From positions 35,975 through 99,974 of the forward strand of contig CAIUWR010000078.1 in assembly GCA_903902915.1 (NCBI GenBank): a stretch of DNA of 64,000 nucleotides. Reading direction: 5' to 3'. Numbering within the stretch: the stretch's first letter is position 1; every line of letters starts with the position of its first letter. Shown piece by piece: positions 1 through 8,683 of the stretch. The position numbers and the translations under genes were made by a program. Under the pieces are notes generated by a model. It was not told the origin of the DNA, made no database searches, and worked only from the letters and a program-made list of their open reading frames with translations. Source of the stretch: an uncultured Hyphomicrobiales bacterium. GTDB taxonomy: Bacteria; Pseudomonadota; Alphaproteobacteria; Rhizobiales; Beijerinckiaceae.

Positions 1-1
1 G

Positions 2-331
2 CGCAGCGTGGAAAAGGAGCTGATCTGGTCGGCCCGCAATCTGGGCGCGCGCGAACGCGACCTCCTGTGGCAGATCCTGCTCCCCGCCGCCTCGCCGCAG
101 ATCCTCACCGGCTTGCAGGTCGCTCTGCCCATCGCGCTCATCGTCGCGGTGGTGGCGGAGATGATGATGGGAGGCTACGGCATGGGCGGCGCCATGATCC
201 AGGCCTCCCGCATGGCCGATTCACGCGGCGTCTTCGCAGGCATCCTCGAGATCTCCATCGTCGGCTGGATCTTCGTGAAAGCCATGGTTATGCTGCGCGC
301 GCGGCTGCTGTTCTGGCATGCGCAGAGGTAG
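2..331 (+). CDS. ABC transporter permease, C-terminal part (SsuC/TauC type)
   Basis: The gene enters from the left edge, so only about 109 residues are visible. They contain the conserved cytoplasmic EAA-type loop of importer permeases (ARNLGA...ILLPAASPQILTGL), which contacts the ATPase, followed by two hydrophobic helices (ALIVAVVAEMMMG and the segment near ISIVGWIFVKAMVM). This fits the inner-membrane permease of the nitrate/taurine/sulfonate family. The stop TAG lies just before a short antitoxin-like ORF. The partner ATPase and binding protein must be outside the window; the NMT1-like binding protein at 4755 belongs to the same broad transporter class but is not adjacent. Confidence 0.85.
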   Translation, partial: RSVEKELIWSARNLGARERDLLWQILLPAASPQILTGLQVALPIALIVAVVAEMMMGGYGMGGAMIQASRMADSRGVFAGILEISIVGWIFVKAMVMLRARLLFWHAQR

Positions 332-339
332 GATTGCCC

Positions 340-552
340 ATGGCTAAAAACGACAAACTCGGCGAAGGGGCCGACGATACGGGATCTACAGGCGGCGACG
401 GCTGGATTGACGAAGACGACGCCCCCGACCTGTCTTCGCCAGACTATCAAGCGAAAATCGCCGCCGCGATCACCTGCGCACCACCGGCGGCGGGCTCCAG
501 CGGCCGTCCAGCGCCTCGGGCCGGGGCGCGTAGAGGCGCAGGGTCATGCTGA
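340..552 (+). CDS. BrnA/DUF4415-like antitoxin, apparently truncated orphan
   Basis: A 70-residue ORF begins 8 bp after the permease stop. Residues about 20-40 carry the signature W-I-D-E-D-D-A-P-D-L, which resembles the (W)xDPDDAPEL motif of BrnA/DUF4415 antitoxins. In those proteins a ribbon-helix-helix segment follows. Here the reading frame instead runs into a Pro/Ala/Arg-rich tail that overlaps the 3' end of the convergent DUF1254 gene (from 470), so the native C-terminus is probably lost. No BrnT-type toxin gene precedes it; the upstream gene is a permease. I read it as a decayed or solitary antitoxin. The motif match is by eye and short. Confidence 0.4.
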   Translation: MAKNDKLGEGADDTGSTGGDGWIDEDDAPDLSSPDYQAKIAAAITCAPPAAGSSGRPAPRAGARRGAGSC

Positions 553-1873
553 TGGGGCCGCGCGCGGGGGCGGGCAGCCAGTTGGCGCGCTGCTGCGGGC
601 CGGGATCGTCGCTCTGGACGGAAATGTCGAGGGAGCCATCGGCGTTGAAGACCAGCGGATCGCGGTCGCCCAGCGCGTAGCGGTTGAGGGAATTGGCGAC
701 GGGGAAGCCTTCGGCGTCATACATGGTCAGGGACCAGAAGGCGTCGGCGGGGGGCAGCTCGCCCTTCCTGAAACTGACCACATAGCGGTTCTCGCCCATC
801 ACGGGCTTGCCCTCGGAATCCTGCAAATTCAGCGGATAGACGGCGTCCTGCGGCTGGTTGGCGCCAAGGCCGCGCTGGGCGACGACGGCGCGTTCGAAAT
901 AGTCGTCGCCATAGACGCCCAGCGACGTGTTGATCTGCCAGCCATTGACCATCTTGCCGATGGAGCCGCCGCGCTCGTTCATCAGCCTCAACCCATTCGC
1001 CGCGCCCTCTTCCACAGCGGCGCGGATGGTTGGATCAAGCGAGGCGAGATCGAAGGGCTTGCCCCGCTCGACGCCGATCCGCTCCAGACGGCTCAGTTGC
1101 GACCAATCCGTGATCTGCGGTGGATTTTCAGCCAGCAGGTCCGCGCCCCTGCGGAAGAATTCTTCGGGCTTCATGGCGTCGACCTGCGTCTTGGGCGCCG
1201 TCGTCATGTCGAGCGCGGGATTGATCGTGACGGCGGGCGCCACGGGCGGCTTGCCCCAATCCACGAGGCGCGTCAGCTTGTAACCCGACTGAACCTGACG
1301 CACGGCCGCATAGTCGGACGGCCCATTGGTCTGGGTGCGCCCGATGATCCACACACGGGGCGTCGGCGCCGCGATGGCCTGCACCCCCTCCGGCAACGCG
1401 CCGCTCCAGCCGGGCGGCGTCACCGCGAAATTCCCGGCCCCATCGCCGCTGGTGCGCGAACCGGGCGCGGCGAACACATTCGACCACATGTCCAGCATGG
1501 GCATGAGATAATAGCGGCCCTTCATCTCGGGCAGGCTGAGGATCACCGGACCCTGCGTCAGATCCAGCCAGGCGGAGGAATAAAGCGTGTCGAAATTGGG
1601 CCGCACCACCGTACGGAACGAGGCATCGGGATAGGCGGCCATGTGGGAGAAGGCGTTGGCGGGGCCAAAGCCGGGAACTTGCCCGGGCGGCATATTGGTG
1701 GTGATGCGGCGCGTCAGGTCCATGGTCACCAGCGGATAAAAATATTGATAAGCCTCCGCCGCGATCTGCCGCGCCTCGCTGGCCTGCGTGGTGGTGGGCG
1801 CGGCGGCTTTGACGGGAAGCGTCGAACTGAGCATGGCGGCGCAGAGCGCCAGGGAGATCCGGAACGTCGTCAT
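470..1873 (-). CDS. Exported DUF1254/DUF1214 domain protein
   Basis: A 467-residue protein with a clear signal peptide (MTTFRISLALCAAMLSS...VKA, cut near residue 23). The DUF1254 region (YQYFYPLVTMDLTRR, then NFDTLYSSAWLDL) is followed by a C-terminal DUF1214 region (FWSLTMYDAEGFPVANSLNR). Family members are periplasmic proteins of uncertain biochemistry; some have been linked to hydrolytic or aromatic-compound functions, but none is inferred here. I chose the ATG at 1873 because a GGAGGA ribosome site lies about 7 bases upstream and it begins the signal peptide; a longer frame upstream lacks these. It converges on the small antitoxin-like ORF and overlaps its 3' end. Confidence 0.88.
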   Translation of the reverse strand: MTTFRISLALCAAMLSSTLPVKAAAPTTTQASEARQIAAEAYQYFYPLVTMDLTRRITTNMPPGQVPGFGPANAFSHMAAYPDASFRTVVRPNFDTLYSSAWLDLTQGPVILSLPEMKGRYYLMPMLDMWSNVFAAPGSRTSGDGAGNFAVTPPGWSGALPEGVQAIAAPTPRVWIIGRTQTNGPSDYAAVRQVQSGYKLTRLVDWGKPPVAPAVTINPALDMTTAPKTQVDAMKPEEFFRRGADLLAENPPQITDWSQLSRLERIGVERGKPFDLASLDPTIRAAVEEGAANGLRLMNERGGSIGKMVNGWQINTSLGVYGDDYFERAVVAQRGLGANQPQDAVYPLNLQDSEGKPVMGENRYVVSFRKGELPPADAFWSLTMYDAEGFPVANSLNRYALGDRDPLVFNADGSLDISVQSDDPGPQQRANWLPAPARGPISMTLRLYAPRPEALDGRWSPPPVVRR

Positions 1874-2091
1874 ATGCAGATCCTCCAGAGCGCGCAGAAC
1901 CGAAAGATGGCGGAGCATCACGCCTCCTCATGCTATGGTCGTGACAATTGAACGCGGACCAAAGGCCGACCACGGTCGAGATGGCGCGGCCTGGCGCCAA
2001 GTCAACTGGCCGTCAGGGCGCCCTTCCTCGCAGGCGCAACATGGCGTAAGGGAGCCGGGCCCCGCCCTTTCGCCCAAGGCCCAACCCGCTC

Positions 2092-3714
2092 ATGATCCGC
2101 CTCGACAACATTTCCAAGCAGAACGGCCATCAGATTCTCTTCATCGAGGCCTCCGCCGCCCTTCAGCGGGGCGAGAAGATCGGTCTCGTCGGCCCCAACG
2201 GCTCGGGCAAGACCACACTGTTCCGCATGATCACCGGCGAGGAGCTGCCGGATGAGGGTCAGGTGGGCGTCGATCGGGGCGTCACCATCGGCTATTTCAG
2301 CCAGGATGTCGGTGAAATGTCCGGCCGCAGCGCCGCCGCCGAGGTGATGGACGGCGCAGGCCCGGTGAGCGAAGTCGCCGCGCGCCTGCGCGAGCTGGAG
2401 GCCGCCATGGGCGACCCCGACCAGGCCGACAATATGGACGAGATCATCGAGCTTTATGGCGAGGCGCAGGGGCGCTTCGAGGAGCTGGGCGGCTATGCGC
2501 TGGAAGGCCGCGCCCGCGAGGTGCTGGCGGGCCTGAGCTTCACCGAAGAGATGATGGACGGCGACGTGGGCGCGCTTTCGGGCGGCTGGAAGATGCGCGT
2601 GGCCCTCGCCCGCATCCTGCTCATGCGCCCGGACTGCATGCTGCTCGACGAGCCGAGCAACCATCTGGATCTGGAAAGCCTGATCTGGCTGGAAGACTTC
2701 TTGCGCGGCTACGAGGGCGCCCTGCTCATGACCTCCCATGATCGCGCCTTCATGAACCGCATCGTCACCAAAGTGGTGGAGATCGACGGCGGCTCGCTCA
2801 ATTCCTATTCGGGCGATTATGAATTCTATGAGGCCCAGCGCGCGCAGAACGAGAAGCAGCAGCTGGCGCAATTCGAGCGCCAGCAGGCCATGCTCGCCAA
2901 GGAGATCAAGTTCATCGAGCGCTTCAAGGCGCGCGCCTCCCATGCGGCGCAAGTCCAAAGCCGCGTGAAAAAACTCGACAAGATCGAGCGCGTGGAGCCG
3001 CCCAAGCGCCGCCAGTCCGTGACCTTCGAATTCCCGCCAGCGCCCCGCTCCGGCGAGGATGTGGTCACGCTGAAGAACGTCAACAAGAGCTATGGCGACC
3101 GCGTGATCTATGAAGGGCTCGACTTTCTGGTGCGCCGCAAGGAGCGCTGGTGCGTGATGGGGGTCAATGGCGCGGGCAAGTCCACCTTGTTGAAACTGGT
3201 GGTTGGCGCGACCGGTCCCGACACCGGCGCAGTGACCATGGGCGGCACGGTGAAGATGGGCTATTTCGCCCAGCACGCCATGGAAGTGCTGGACGGCGAA
3301 CTCAGCGTGTTCCAGCAGCTGGAGGCGACCTTCCCGCAGGCGGGTCAGGGCTCGCTGCGCGCGCTCGCGGGTTGCTTCGGTTTTTCGGGCGACGACATCG
3401 AGAAGAAATGCCGCGTGCTGTCGGGGGGCGAAAAGGCGCGGCTGGTGATGGCGCAGCTGCTCTATGATCCGCCAAACTTCCTCGTGCTCGACGAGCCCAC
3501 CAACCATCTGGATCTCGCCACGAAAGAGATGCTGGTCGAGGCGCTTTCGCAATATGAGGGCGCCATGCTCTTCGTGTCCCATGACCGCCACTTCCTCGCC
3601 GCGCTCTCCAACCGCGTGCTGGAACTGACCCCCGACGGCATCCACAAATATGGCGGCGGCTATACGGAATATGTGGCGCGCACTGGCCAGGAAGCGCCGG
3701 GGTTGCGGCGGTAG
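2092..3714 (+). CDS. ABC-F family ATPase (ribosome-associated type)
   Basis: A 540-residue soluble protein with two ABC nucleotide-binding domains and no membrane segments, the hallmark of ABC-F translation factors. Domain 1 has Walker A GPNGSGKTT (34-42), signature LSGGWKMR (about 161) and Walker B MLLDEPSNHLD (about 183-193). Domain 2 has Walker A GVNGAGKST (about 355-363), signature LSGGEKAR (about 443) and Walker B LVLDEPTNHLD (about 464). A charged helical linker with the FERQQAMLAKEIKFIERFKAR stretch separates them, as in the P-site tRNA-interacting motif of EttA/Uup/YbiT relatives. Which subfamily it belongs to (YbiT, Uup or resistance type) cannot be settled by eye. It converges on the DUF2786 gene with a single-base gap. 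Confidence 0.92.
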   Translation: MIRLDNISKQNGHQILFIEASAALQRGEKIGLVGPNGSGKTTLFRMITGEELPDEGQVGVDRGVTIGYFSQDVGEMSGRSAAAEVMDGAGPVSEVAARLRELEAAMGDPDQADNMDEIIELYGEAQGRFEELGGYALEGRAREVLAGLSFTEEMMDGDVGALSGGWKMRVALARILLMRPDCMLLDEPSNHLDLESLIWLEDFLRGYEGALLMTSHDRAFMNRIVTKVVEIDGGSLNSYSGDYEFYEAQRAQNEKQQLAQFERQQAMLAKEIKFIERFKARASHAAQVQSRVKKLDKIERVEPPKRRQSVTFEFPPAPRSGEDVVTLKNVNKSYGDRVIYEGLDFLVRRKERWCVMGVNGAGKSTLLKLVVGATGPDTGAVTMGGTVKMGYFAQHAMEVLDGELSVFQQLEATFPQAGQGSLRALAGCFGFSGDDIEKKCRVLSGGEKARLVMAQLLYDPPNFLVLDEPTNHLDLATKEMLVEALSQYEGAMLFVSHDRHFLAALSNRVLELTPDGIHKYGGGYTEYVARTGQEAPGLRR

Positions 3715-3715
3715 A

Positions 3716-4492
3716 CTAGCCGCCGCCTTGTCCCTGAATGCCCTCATGGATCGTCAGCGACGCGCCGGCCACCCCGCCTGCGTCATAGGCCGTTGGCGAC
3801 ACCATGCGGGTGGGGCGGCGTACTTGTCGCAACTCCAGCCCCAGCTTCGCCATTTCAGTCTCCACCACGGCGCTTTTCAACACGACGAGATCGCGGCGGC
3901 CCAGATTGCGCGCCGCGTCCCGCGCATCTTTCATGTCCGTCAGCTTGCGCGCGATGGACATGACCATGCCCAGCGTGAACGAGCCATGGGCCACATGCCG
4001 CTCCTGATGGCGAAAGCGCTGATAGGCGTGGGTGGTCTTGTAGCGGCCGAGTTCCGCGCGCACCGAATTGTCGATCAGTTCGGCGAGATAAAGCGCCACT
4101 TCCGCATCTGACGGCAGGCCGAAAAAGACATAGCGCGCTTCACCCTCGGGATTCTTCTCGCGCCATACGCGACAATCGCAAAAGCGCCCGATGGCGCCCA
4201 CGCAATAGTCGAGAGGAATGCGATTCTTGCGGCGGGTCTCGAAGACGCGGCGTTCGCAGGCGGACTCGCGCAGCTCCACGTCGCTCAAGGTGAGGTCGTA
4301 GCGATCCAGCAATTCGGCGACCTTGGCGGCGGCCATCATGGCCTCGGCCTCGGTGCAGCCATTGTCCATGGTCTTGGCGCGCAGGGCCTGGATACGCAGC
4401 TTGAGCTTGTCCAGGGCGGCGGGGTCAGTCACGATCAGATCCTTCAGGCGACGTCGCCTCGCTACCGCATCTAGGATGTATCGCCGATGCAA
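3716..4492 (-). CDS. DUF2786 domain-containing protein
   Basis: A 258-residue protein without signal peptide or membrane segment. Residues about 28-65 (KLRIQALRAKTMDNGCTEAE...AAKVAELLDRYDL) match the DUF2786 pattern: a helical segment with KxxxxxAKxxxxGxTxxEAxxAxxKAxxLxxxY. The remainder, including a basic patch around FRHQERHVAHGSF, resembles the C-terminal domain (DUF7168) usually attached to DUF2786. Proteins of this group occur in phages and bacterial chromosomes and have no established function. The 3' end abuts the ABC-F gene in convergent orientation. Upstream of its start lie about 260 bp in which I find no other gene. Confidence 0.75.
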   Translation of the reverse strand: MHRRYILDAVARRRRLKDLIVTDPAALDKLKLRIQALRAKTMDNGCTEAEAMMAAAKVAELLDRYDLTLSDVELRESACERRVFETRRKNRIPLDYCVGAIGRFCDCRVWREKNPEGEARYVFFGLPSDAEVALYLAELIDNSVRAELGRYKTTHAYQRFRHQERHVAHGSFTLGMVMSIARKLTDMKDARDAARNLGRRDLVVLKSAVVETEMAKLGLELRQVRRPTRMVSPTAYDAGGVAGASLTIHEGIQGQGGG

Positions 4493-4754
4493 GGCAAGAC
4501 GCCGCCACAGGCGTTCGGCGCAAGCTCGTCCGTCGCCTTTCGGCGGAGATTGATTTTCTGCGCCAGGTTCGATCTATTCTCCCTCAAGCGACCGCAACGA
4601 ACGGTCCCGGTTGGGGGAAATATGACACAGGACGGTTTTCTGGTCGGCGCCGCGCCTGCGGCCGCATATCCCCATTTTCATGATCGGCGCCGAACGCGGC
4701 TTTGACCCAAGACGGCGTGGACGTCCTGTCCAAAATAAACCAAGGGAGCATCAT

Positions 4755-5765
4755 ATGCGTTTAGGACACTTTCTGACGGGAGCTGCGGCCGCAGCCGCCA
4801 TGCTCGCCTCCACCCTGGCGGCCAGCGCGGAGCCTCTGAAGATCCGTCTGGCCTGGATCATTCCAGCCGCCAATATCGGACCGATCCTCTTCGCCAAGCC
4901 GGGCCTCGCCAAAAATCTGGGCAAGACCTATGTGCTGGAGCCGGTGCGCTTCCAGGGCACGCCGCCGATGATCACTGCGCTGGCGGTGAACGAGATCGAC
5001 GTGGGGCTTCTGGGCTTCACCACCATGGGGCTGGCGATCCAGAACGCAGGCATGGACGATCTGCGCATCTTCGCCAATGAATTCGCGGACGGCGCGCATG
5101 ATCATCACAGCAACGAATTCATGGTGCGCGCCGACAGCGGCATCAAGAGCGTGGCCGATCTCAAGGGCAAGGTGCTGGCCACCAATGCTGCGGGCAGCGC
5201 GGTGGACGTGGCCATGCGCGCCATGCTGAACAAGGCGGGCCTTGTGGACAAGCGCGATTACACCGTCGTGGAGGCGGGCTTCGGCGCCATGAAGGCCATG
5301 CTGCTGGAAAAGAAGGTGGATCTGATCCCCGCCGCGCCGCCCTTCCACAATGATGCGGAACTGCGCAAGAACGCCGCCGTGCTCTTCACCCAGAAAGACG
5401 CCATGGGACCGTCAGCGCTGGGCGTCTGGGTGGCCCATGCGGACTTCCTGAAGAAGAACCGCGCCGCGATGGTCGATTTTCTGACCGACGCCATGGTCGC
5501 CACCCGCTGGTATCTGGATCCGAAGAATCAGGAAGAAGCGGTGAAGATCGCCTCTGACTTCGCCAAGGCCCCGCCCGCGCTCTTCGCCGGCTGGCTTTAC
5601 ACGCAGAAGGATTATTACCGCGATCCCGACCTCAAACTCGACATCCCCGCCTTTCAGGCCAACATGGACCTGCAACGGGAGCTGGGTTTCCTGAAGGACA
5701 AGATCGAGATCGGCAAATATGTCGATTCAAGCCTGATCGAAGAGGCGGCCAAGCGTTTGCAGTAA
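4755..5765 (+). CDS. ABC-type solute-binding protein, NMT1/SsuA/TauA family
   Basis: A 336-residue periplasmic protein. The signal peptide is MRLGHFLTGAAAAAAMLAS...ASA, cut near residue 25. The mature part starts EPLKIRLAWI and carries typical family blocks: ALAVNEIDVGLLG, ADSGIKSVADLKGKVLATN, and LLEKKVDLIPAAPPF. This is the nitrate/sulfonate/taurine-like binding-protein fold. ATG 4755 is preceded by AAGGGAG at a good distance. No permease or ATPase is adjacent, so it is an orphan receptor or serves the transporter whose permease ends at 331. The ligand cannot be told from the sequence. Confidence 0.88.
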   Translation: MRLGHFLTGAAAAAAMLASTLAASAEPLKIRLAWIIPAANIGPILFAKPGLAKNLGKTYVLEPVRFQGTPPMITALAVNEIDVGLLGFTTMGLAIQNAGMDDLRIFANEFADGAHDHHSNEFMVRADSGIKSVADLKGKVLATNAAGSAVDVAMRAMLNKAGLVDKRDYTVVEAGFGAMKAMLLEKKVDLIPAAPPFHNDAELRKNAAVLFTQKDAMGPSALGVWVAHADFLKKNRAAMVDFLTDAMVATRWYLDPKNQEEAVKIASDFAKAPPALFAGWLYTQKDYYRDPDLKLDIPAFQANMDLQRELGFLKDKIEIGKYVDSSLIEEAAKRLQ

Positions 5766-5773
5766 TCAAGACC

Positions 5774-5803
5774 GCGCCAGCGGGCCCAATGCTCCGCTGG
5801 CGC
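5774..5803. terminator. Hairpin between convergent genes
   Basis: A 10-bp perfect inverted repeat (GCGCCAGCGG / CCGCTGGCGC) with a 10-base loop lies between the stop of the binding-protein gene and the stop of efp. Neither side has a strong T-run, so it is a weak or factor-assisted bidirectional terminator at best. Confidence 0.5.
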
Positions 5804-5821
5804 AATTACAAAGGCCGCGGC

Positions 5822-6391
5822 TCAGTCCTTGGCGCGCTCGACATAGGAGCCGTCTTCGGTCTGAACGACGACGCGGGTGCCGACCGAAATGTGGGGCGGG
5901 ACCATGGTGCGGGCGCCGTTTGACAGGATCGCGGGCTTGAAGGAGGACGAGGCCGTCTGGCCCTTCATGGCGGGCTCGGTCTCGACGACTTCAAGGGTGA
6001 CGCGCGCGGGCAGCTGCACGCCCACGGCCACGCCGTTGAAGATGCTCAGGATGATCTTCTGGCCTTCCTGCAGGAACACCTTCTGCGAGCCGATCACGTC
6101 GTCCGGCACGTTCAACTGATCGTAGTTTTCGGCGTTCATGAAGTGGTTGCCGTCGCCATCCGAGTAGAGATAGCTGTATTCGGTGTCTTCCACGAAGGCG
6201 CGCTCGACCTGTTCGGTGGTCTTGTAGCGCACGCTGGTCTTCACGCCATCCGACAGGCGGCGCATGTCGATCTGGGTCGTGGGCGTGCCCTTGCCGGGGT
6301 GAAAGCTCTCGGCGGAGAGCACGGCGTAAAGCTGGCCATCCTCGTGCTCGATGATGTTGCCCTTGCGAACCGAACTGGCGATGACTTTCAC
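5822..6391 (-). CDS. efp: Translation elongation factor P
   Basis: A full-length 189-residue EF-P, which relieves ribosome stalling at polyproline by binding between the P and E sites. The three beta-barrel domains are all present: the KOW-like N domain, the OB domain ([15 protein letters not shown]) and the C domain ending near [16 protein letters not shown]. The N-domain loop reads FHPGKG with the lysine exactly at position 34. In bacteria of the EpmA/EpmB group this residue receives beta-lysine. epmA and epmB lie divergently just upstream, so the modification route is predicted with unusual confidence. Confidence 0.97.
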   Translation of the reverse strand: MKVIASSVRKGNIIEHEDGQLYAVLSAESFHPGKGTPTTQIDMRRLSDGVKTSVRYKTTEQVERAFVEDTEYSYLYSDGDGNHFMNAENYDQLNVPDDVIGSQKVFLQEGQKIILSIFNGVAVGVQLPARVTLEVVETEPAMKGQTASSSFKPAILSNGARTMVPPHISVGTRVVVQTEDGSYVERAKD

Positions 6392-6505
6392 GGCGGTATC
6401 CTTGGTTGATGGCAGGCCTTGCGCAGCCTATTGAGGGCGTTCTTGAGCGGCCTGTACCATAATTCTCTCGGCGAAGCGCCATCCCTATGGCAAAGCACGG
6501 CACGA

Positions 6506-7573
6506 ATGACAACACCCCCCGCCCCCTCTTCCTGGTGGACGCCCCATGTCCATGCCGACCGCAGGCCCTTTCTGCGGGCGCGGGCGCGCATGTTTGCGGC
6601 TTGGCGCGAGGGTTTCGAGGCGCTGGACTTCACCGAAGTGGACACCGCCGCCTTGCAGGTCTCGCCCGGCAACGAGGCCCATATCGGCGCCTTCGCCACC
6701 AGTTTGACCGGACCAGGCGGGCAGGCGCGCAGGCTGTTTCTGCACACATCGCCCGAATTCGCCTGCAAGAAACTTCTGGCGGCGGGAGAGGAGCGGATCT
6801 TCACCTTCGCCCATGCCTTCCGCAATGGCGAGCGCGGGCCGCTGCACCATCCCGAATTCACCCTGCTGGAATGGTATCGGGTCGGCGAGAGCTATGAGGC
6901 GCTGATCGAAGATTGCAGCCGCATTCTCGCCGCAGCCGCAACTGCGGCGGGAGTGACCACCCTGCGCTACCGCGACCGGCTGGCGGACCCATACGCATCG
7001 CCAGAACGCCTGACCGTGGCTGACGCTTTCCAGCGCCATGCGGGCGTCGATCTGCTGGCGACGCTGGATGGGCGGGGGGCGCCCGACCGGGACGCTCTGG
7101 CGGCTCAGGCTGCGCTGGCGGGCGTCACGCCTGCGCAGGACGACACATGGTCGGACCTGTTCAGCAAGCTGCTGGTGGCACATGTGGAGCATCGGCTGGG
7201 GCTGGGCCGCCCCACCGTGCTGATCGAATATCCCGCCTGCGAAGCGGCGCTGGCGCGGCCCTGCGCGCACGATCCGCGCGTGGCGGAGCGTTTCGAGCTC
7301 TACGCCTGTGGGATCGAACTCGCCAACGCCTTTGGCGAACTCACCGACCCCGCCGAACAGCGCCGCCGTTTCGAGATGGAGATGGACGAGCGCGCCCGCA
7401 TCTATGGGCAAGACGAGCGCTATCCCCTGGACGAGGATTTTCTGGCGGCCCTCGCCCTCATGCCCGACGCCTGCGGCATAGCGCTGGGCGTGGACCGACT
7501 GGTCATGCTGGCCACCGGCGCTTCCCGCATTGATCAGGTGATCTGGACGCCGGTGGCGGAGATTTCGCTGTGA
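6506..7573 (+). CDS. epmA: EF-P--(R)-beta-lysine ligase EpmA (PoxA/GenX/YjeA)
   Basis: A 355-residue class II aminoacyl-tRNA-synthetase-like catalytic domain without an anticodon-binding domain, as expected for EpmA. Motif 2 is visible at about 104-124 (AFRNGERG, then HHPEFTLLEWY) and motif 3 at about 323-334 (GIALGVDRLVML). The enzyme adenylates beta-lysine and transfers it to Lys34 of EF-P. ATG 6506 gives an N-terminus (MTTPPAPSSWWTPH) matching the family; the open frame extends upstream to 6419 but that part is not family-like. The last codons overlap the GTG of epmB. It faces efp across about 115 bp, which must hold both promoters. Confidence 0.95.
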   Translation: MTTPPAPSSWWTPHVHADRRPFLRARARMFAAWREGFEALDFTEVDTAALQVSPGNEAHIGAFATSLTGPGGQARRLFLHTSPEFACKKLLAAGEERIFTFAHAFRNGERGPLHHPEFTLLEWYRVGESYEALIEDCSRILAAAATAAGVTTLRYRDRLADPYASPERLTVADAFQRHAGVDLLATLDGRGAPDRDALAAQAALAGVTPAQDDTWSDLFSKLLVAHVEHRLGLGRPTVLIEYPACEAALARPCAHDPRVAERFELYACGIELANAFGELTDPAEQRRRFEMEMDERARIYGQDERYPLDEDFLAALALMPDACGIALGVDRLVMLATGASRIDQVIWTPVAEISL

Positions 7574-8607
7574 GCGGGTTGCACAGTCCGGGCGATCTGG
7601 CGGCGGCGGGCCTCGCCTCGCTCGACTCCGTGGCCGCGCTGGAAAAAGTAACCGCCCGCTACGCCATGTCGATCACCCCGGAGATCGCCGCCCTCATCGA
7701 CCCGCTGGACCCCGCCGATCCGATCCGCCGCCAATTCATCCCCGATCCCGCCGAGCTGGACACCCGCCCGCAGGAGCGCGCCGACCCCATCGGCGATGGC
7801 GCCCATTCCCCGGTCGAGGGGATCGTGCATCGCTATCCCGACCGGGTGCTGTTGAAGCTGCTCCACGCCTGCCCGGTCTATTGCCGCTTCTGCTTCCGCC
7901 GCGAGACCGTGGGGCCGAGCGGGGCCGGGATGCTGTCGGGCGAGGCGCTGAACCGGGCGCTGGCCTATATCAGCGCGGACCCCGGCATCTGGGAGGTGAT
8001 CCTCACCGGAGGCGATCCGCTGGCCCTCTCGCCCCGGCGCCTCGCGCAGGCCATGGAGGCGCTGGCCGCGATCTCCCATGTGAAGGTGGTGCGCCTGCAT
8101 AGCCGCGTGCCCGCCGTGGATCCTGCGCGGATCACGCCAGAAATCGTCGCGGCCCTCAAGCGCTTCCCCCGCGCGGTCTATGTGGCGCTGCACGCCAACC
8201 ATCCGCGCGAGCTGACCCCTGCGGCGCGAAGCGCCTGCGCGCGGCTGATCGAATCCGGCGTGGCCATGGTGAGCCAGACCGTGCTTTTGGCGGGTGTGAA
8301 CGACGACGCTGGCGTGCTGGCCGACCTCATGCGCGCTTTCGTCGAGACGAGGATCAAGCCCTACTATCTCCACCATCCCGACCTCGCGCCCGGCACCTCG
8401 CATCTGCGGGTGCCGATCGCGCGCGGACAAGAGCTTGTGCGCGCCCTGCTGGGCCGGGTGTCCGGCCTCTGCCAACCCGCCTATGTGCTCGACATTCCCG
8501 GCGGCTTCGGCAAATCCCCGATTGGCCCGACCTATCTGACGCCAGAGGAGCAGGGCTGGCGGGTGGAGGATTTCCAGGGTGCAAGCCACGCTTACGACGA
8601 TGTCTGA
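7570..8607 (+). CDS. epmB: EF-P-associated lysine 2,3-aminomutase EpmB (radical SAM, KamA family)
   Basis: A 345-residue radical SAM enzyme. The cluster motif CPVYCRFC places cysteines at 101, 105 and 108 (CxxxCxxC). The C-terminal PGGFGK motif carries the lysine expected to hold pyridoxal phosphate. It converts (S)-alpha-lysine to (R)-beta-lysine, the substrate of EpmA. The GTG start at 7570 overlaps the TGA of epmA (GTGA), a sign of coupled translation. Its length is close to E. coli EpmB (about 342) and shorter than clostridial lysine aminomutases, which supports the EF-P role, as does the neighbourhood. Confidence 0.94.
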   Translation: MSGLHSPGDLAAAGLASLDSVAALEKVTARYAMSITPEIAALIDPLDPADPIRRQFIPDPAELDTRPQERADPIGDGAHSPVEGIVHRYPDRVLLKLLHACPVYCRFCFRRETVGPSGAGMLSGEALNRALAYISADPGIWEVILTGGDPLALSPRRLAQAMEALAAISHVKVVRLHSRVPAVDPARITPEIVAALKRFPRAVYVALHANHPRELTPAARSACARLIESGVAMVSQTVLLAGVNDDAGVLADLMRAFVETRIKPYYLHHPDLAPGTSHLRVPIARGQELVRALLGRVSGLCQPAYVLDIPGGFGKSPIGPTYLTPEEQGWRVEDFQGASHAYDDV

Positions 8608-8683
8608 CCGACGAAACGTAAGCTCTGGCCGCGAAATGGCCCGACTCAGCTAATATGGCGCACTGGTCCTGGAGCATCAGCCT

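Noticed and set aside
4487..4705. 72-residue open frame upstream of the binding protein at 4755
   Set aside because: No ribosome site, signal or family feature; it overlaps the start of the DUF2786 gene.
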